This document shows, piece by piece, positions 13,299 through 15,789 of a stretch of DNA of 15,789 nt. The position numbers and the translations under genes were made by a program. Position 1 is the first letter of the stretch; each line of letters starts with the position of its first letter. The DNA comes from an uncultured Clostridia bacterium (lineage in GTDB: Bacteria > Bacillota > Clostridia > Oscillospirales > Acutalibacteraceae): contig CALAEV010000009.1 of NCBI GenBank assembly GCA_937892525.1, positions 1 through 15,789 on the forward strand. The letters run 5' to 3'. The notes beneath the pieces are model-generated. The model was not told the DNA's origin, searched no databases, and saw only the letters and a list, made by a program, of their open reading frames with translations.

Positions 13299-13841
13299 TT
13301 ATTTGCCCTTACCGGCTTTACCTTCTTTACGACGGATATGCTCGTCAGCATATTTGATACCCTTGCCCTTGTATGGCTCTGGTGGTCTCTTTTCGCGAAC
13401 TTCTGCTGCGAACTGACCAACCTTCTGCTTGTCAGGACCTGAGATAACAATCTTGTTAGGTGTAGGACACTCAACTGAAATTCCTTCTGGTAATGGCATA
13501 ATTACCTGATGTGAATAACCGATGTTGAGAACAAGGTCCTTACCCTGCATTGCTACACGGTAACCAACGCCGTTAACTTCAAGTTCTTTTGAATAACCCT
13601 TGTTAACACCTTCAACCATATTTGCAATGTTTGTACGTGTGAGACCGTGGAGTGATTTGTTGAGGTTTGAGTCGTCTGGACGAGTTACTATAATAACTGC
13701 ACCATCGAGTTCAACCTTCATATTGCTGTGCACTGTTTGTGTAAGTGTGCCCTTAGGGCCTTTAACGGTAACAGTGCTGCCATCTACTTTAACTTCTACC
13801 CCTGCAGGAACTGCGATAGGGTTTCTGCCTATACGTGACAT
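13299..13841 (-). CDS. rplF: Large subunit ribosomal protein L6 (uL6)
   Basis: L6 lies near the GTPase-associated region of the 50S subunit. The 180-residue product starts MSRIGRNPIAVPAGVEVKVDGSTVTVKGPKGTLTQ and carries the C-terminal signature PPEPYKGKGIKYADEHIRRKEGKAGKGK. Two repeated alpha-beta domains account for the usual length. The ATG has an AGGAGGGT site 14 bp after rpsH. Confidence 0.98.
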   Translation of the reverse strand: MSRIGRNPIAVPAGVEVKVDGSTVTVKGPKGTLTQTVHSNMKVELDGAVIIVTRPDDSNLNKSLHGLTRTNIANMVEGVNKGYSKELEVNGVGYRVAMQGKDLVLNIGYSHQVIMPLPEGISVECPTPNKIVISGPDKQKVGQFAAEVREKRPPEPYKGKGIKYADEHIRRKEGKAGKGK

Positions 13842-13855
13842 TTACTGTACCCTCC

Positions 13856-14254
13856 TTACCAAACGAATGCGAGAACTTCGCCGCCAACGTTGAGCTTGCG
13901 AGCCTCTTTATCTGTCATAACACCCTTAGATGTTGAAAGGATTGCAATACCAAGACCTTTCATTACCTTAGGCATGTCTTCACAGTTTGTGTAGATACGT
14001 AAACCAGGTTTTGAAACTCTTCTGATACCTGTAATTACGCTTGACTTGTTAGGACCGTACTTAAGAGCGATTTCAATAACACCCTGTTTGCCGTCTTCCT
14101 CTACTGTAAATCCTTTGATGTAACCTTCATCAACAAGAATTTGAGCAATCGCTTTCTTCATGTTTGATGCAGGCACTTTCACTGTATCATGCTTTGCGGA
14201 ATTCGCATTACGGATTCTGGTGAGCATATCACCGATTGCATCTGTAATTTGCAT
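13856..14254 (-). CDS. rpsH: Small subunit ribosomal protein S8 (uS8)
   Basis: S8 binds the central domain of 16S rRNA and, in E. coli, represses the spc operon by binding its mRNA near rplE. The 132-residue product shows the beginning DAIGDMLTRIRNANSAKHDTVKVPAS and the C-terminal GLGIAILSTSKGVMTDKEARKLNVGGEVLAFVW. The ATG has an AGGAGGTA site. I did not find an obvious S8-type site upstream of rplE in this window. Confidence 0.98.
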   Translation of the reverse strand: MQITDAIGDMLTRIRNANSAKHDTVKVPASNMKKAIAQILVDEGYIKGFTVEEDGKQGVIEIALKYGPNKSSVITGIRRVSKPGLRIYTNCEDMPKVMKGLGIAILSTSKGVMTDKEARKLNVGGEVLAFVW

Positions 14255-14289
14255 AATGAGTTACCTCCTATAAATTTTAGATTGCTCTA

Positions 14290-14475
14290 TTACCAGCTTG
14301 ATTTTTTCACGCCAGGAATCTGACCTGCGTGTGCTAACTCTCTGAAGCAAATACGGCAAACGCCATATTTACGGAGGTAAGCATGTGGTCTACCACAGAT
14401 TTTGCATCTGTTGTAAGCTCTTGTTGAGTACTTTGCAGGTCTTGCCTGCTTAACTTTCATAGATGTCTTAGCCAC
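14290..14475 (-). CDS. rpsN: Small subunit ribosomal protein S14 (uS14), zinc-binding type Z
   Basis: The 61-residue short form of S14 has the zinc ligands C24, C27, C40 and C43 and the ending HAGQIPGVKKSSW. It joins the 30S head late in assembly. The start is GTG (14473-14475), confirmed by GGAGG eight bases upstream and by the MAKTSMKVKQARPAKYSTRAYNRC beginning. Zinc-free paralogues exist in many genomes for zinc starvation, but none is present here. Confidence 0.98.
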   Translation of the reverse strand: MAKTSMKVKQARPAKYSTRAYNRCKICGRPHAYLRKYGVCRICFRELAHAGQIPGVKKSSW

Positions 14476-14488
14476 TTGTCACCCCTCC

Positions 14489-15031
14489 TTATTTAGCAAA
14501 CGGTGCGCCCATGAGTGTTAAAAGCTCACGTGCTTCTTCGTCTGTGTTAGCTGTAGTTACGAAGCAAATATCCATGCCACGAACTTTATCAATCTTATCA
14601 TAATCGATTTCAGGGAAAATCAACTGTTCTTTAACGCCCATTGAGTAGTTACCACGACCGTCAAATGAGTTAGGGTTGATACCTCTGAAGTCACGAACAC
14701 GAGGGAGAGCAAGGTTGAAGAATCTGTCAACAAATTCATACATCTTGTCGCCACGAAGTGTTACTTTAACGCCGATTGTCATACCTTCACGAAGTTTGAA
14801 GTTAGCAACTGATTTCTTAGCTACGCACTTAACAGGTTTCTGACCTGTAATCTGAGCAAGGTCGCCCATGATAGCGTCAACAACTTTTGCATTGTCTTTA
14901 GCTTCGCCGCAGCCAACGTTGATGATAACTTTATCAAGCTTTGGAATCTGCATAACGCTCTTGTAGTTGAACTTCTTCTGAAGTGCAGGAACAACGTCGG
15001 CTTTATACATTTCTCTAAGTCTAACTGCCAT
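14489..15031 (-). CDS. rplE: Large subunit ribosomal protein L5 (uL5)
   Basis: L5 binds 5S rRNA and contacts the P-site tRNA elbow. The 180-residue product carries IPKLDKVIINVGCGEAKDNAK, GQKPVKCVAKKSVANFKLREGMTIGVKVTLRGDKMYEFVDR and the C-terminal GMDICFVTTANTDEEARELLTLMGAPF. The ATG is preceded by GGAGGAAC. It lies 14 bp after rplX and 13 bp before rpsN. Confidence 0.98.
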   Translation of the reverse strand: MAVRLREMYKADVVPALQKKFNYKSVMQIPKLDKVIINVGCGEAKDNAKVVDAIMGDLAQITGQKPVKCVAKKSVANFKLREGMTIGVKVTLRGDKMYEFVDRFFNLALPRVRDFRGINPNSFDGRGNYSMGVKEQLIFPEIDYDKIDKVRGMDICFVTTANTDEEARELLTLMGAPFAK

Positions 15032-15045
15032 TTTATTGTTCCTCC

Positions 15046-15363
15046 TTATTCAAACTTTGCGCCGCACTTTTTGCAAACGCGTACTTTTTCTTTGCCTGTG
15101 CCTTCGTGACCTACTCTTGTAGCAGCTTTGCACTTAGGACATACAAGCTGAACTTTGTCAGCGTAAAGAGCACTTTCTGCCTTAATGATACCGCCCTGTT
15201 CACCCATCTTGCGAGGTTTAACGTGCTTAGATACCATGTTTACGCCTTCAACAATAACTTTGCCTTCTGAAGGGCTAACTTCAAGGACTTTGCCCTTCTT
15301 GCCACGGTCTTTACCGTTGATAACGATAACTTCGTCACCTGTTCTTACATGAACTTTATTCAT
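15046..15363 (-). CDS. rplX: Large subunit ribosomal protein L24 (uL24) with zinc ribbon
   Basis: L24 starts 50S assembly by binding the 5' end of 23S rRNA. The 105-residue product has the KOW motif near the N-terminus (GDEVIVINGKDRGKKGKVLEVSPSEGKVIVEGVN) and HVKPRKMGEQGGII. The C-terminus holds four cysteines, C75, C78, C97 and C100, forming a likely zinc ribbon that some bacterial L24 proteins lack. The ATG has an AAGGAGG site, 13 bp after rplN. Confidence 0.98.
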   Translation of the reverse strand: MNKVHVRTGDEVIVINGKDRGKKGKVLEVSPSEGKVIVEGVNMVSKHVKPRKMGEQGGIIKAESALYADKVQLVCPKCKAATRVGHEGTGKEKVRVCKKCGAKFE

Positions 15364-15376
15364 TTAGGGCACCTCC

Positions 15377-15745
15377 TTAAAGTACTTCTGGAGCGAGTGA
15401 AAGGATTTTCATATAGTCCTTATCACGAAGCTCTCTAGCTACTGGTCCAAAGATACGAGTACCTTTTGGATTTTTGTCTTCTTTAATAATAACTGCTGCG
15501 TTTTCGTCGAAACGGATGTATGTTCCGTCATCTCTGCGAACGCCTTTTACTGAACGTACAACGACTGCTTTCACAACATCGCCTTTTTTAACAACGCCGC
15601 CTGGTGCTGCTTTTTTAACAGATGCTACGATAACGTCGCCGATGTTAGCATATCTTCTACCTGAACCACCGAGAACTCGGATGCACATAATTTCTTTTGC
15701 ACCTGTGTTGTCGGCAACCTTGAGGTAAGTTTGTTGCTGTATCAC
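15377..15745 (-). CDS. rplN: Large subunit ribosomal protein L14 (uL14)
   Basis: L14 lies on the intersubunit face of the 50S subunit and is the docking site of the silencing factor RsfS. The 122-residue product starts MIQQQTYLKVADNTGAKEIMCIRVLGGSGRRYA and ends with ARELRDKDYMKILSLAPEVL. The start codon is GTG (15743-15745), preceded by AAAGGAGG; translation from this codon gives the usual family N-terminus. The gap to rpsQ is 18 bp. Confidence 0.98.
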   Translation of the reverse strand: MIQQQTYLKVADNTGAKEIMCIRVLGGSGRRYANIGDVIVASVKKAAPGGVVKKGDVVKAVVVRSVKGVRRDDGTYIRFDENAAVIIKEDKNPKGTRIFGPVARELRDKDYMKILSLAPEVL

Positions 15746-15763
15746 AATGATTGCCTCCTTTAA

Positions 15764-15789
15764 TTACTTAGCTTTCTCGATAATTTCAG
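15764..15789 (-). CDS. rpsQ: Small subunit ribosomal protein S17 (uS17), C-terminal end only
   Basis: The last eight codons read EIIEKAK followed by TAA, matching the usual end of S17, and the rpsQ-rplN order is universal in this operon. The rest of the gene lies beyond the right edge of the window. Confidence 0.85.

Noticed and set aside
1..15789. CRISPR arrays, insertion sequences, tRNA genes or prophage genes
   Set aside because: No regular spaced repeats, transposase, integrase or cloverleaf-like sequences were seen, and coding is continuous housekeeping content.

Overview
The window is an AT-rich chromosomal segment from a low-GC Gram-positive bacterium. It is most likely a member of the Clostridia, perhaps an Oscillospirales/Ruminococcaceae-type gut organism. 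The evidence is the spc-alpha gene order with a KOW-domain gene between map and infA, zinc-ribbon (C+) versions of S14, S4, L36, L24 and adenylate kinase, strong AGGAGG ribosome-binding sites, and a glycine riboswitch in front of an AGCS symporter. The lineage call is inference from gene content; no rRNA is present.

Right two thirds (5374-15789, minus strand): the long spc-alpha ribosomal protein operon, read from right to left. The order is rpsQ (3' end only), rplN, rplX, rplE, rpsN, rpsH, rplF, rplR, rpsE, rpmD, rplO, secY, adk, map, a KOW-domain gene, infA, rpmJ, rpsM, rpsK, rpsD, rpoA, rplQ. Most gaps are 1-35 bp. The exceptions are a 65-bp gap before rpoA and a 141-bp gap between rpmJ and rpsM, and the latter is densely filled with inverted repeats. 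The operon makes ribosomal subunits, the translocon, the start-methionine processing enzyme, initiation factor IF1 and the RNA polymerase alpha subunit. It ends at a strong intrinsic terminator (5374-5409).

Middle (3287-5355, plus strand): a small operon made of a YfcE/MJ0936-type metallophosphoesterase with a TTG start, an N-acetylglucosamine-6-phosphate deacetylase-like amidohydrolase and a two-helix membrane protein. It has a sigma-A-like promoter (3287-3315) and a perfect-palindrome terminator (5331-5355), and it converges on the ribosomal operon.

Left (1-3287, minus strand): three tightly coupled small genes of unknown function; then a sigma-A-like promoter whose -35 box overlaps the last gene's stop codon; then a glycine riboswitch with an intrinsic terminator controlling a sodium:alanine/glycine symporter; then a separately promoted zinc-ribbon membrane protein with its own terminator. 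A long-armed inverted repeat lies at the left edge.

No mobile element, CRISPR array, tRNA or rRNA was seen. Most of the window is conserved housekeeping sequence. The parts most worth a second look are the structured rpmJ-rpsM gap, the glycine riboswitch with its upstream competing strand, and the three-gene cluster of unknown proteins. I found no convincing wholly new system.
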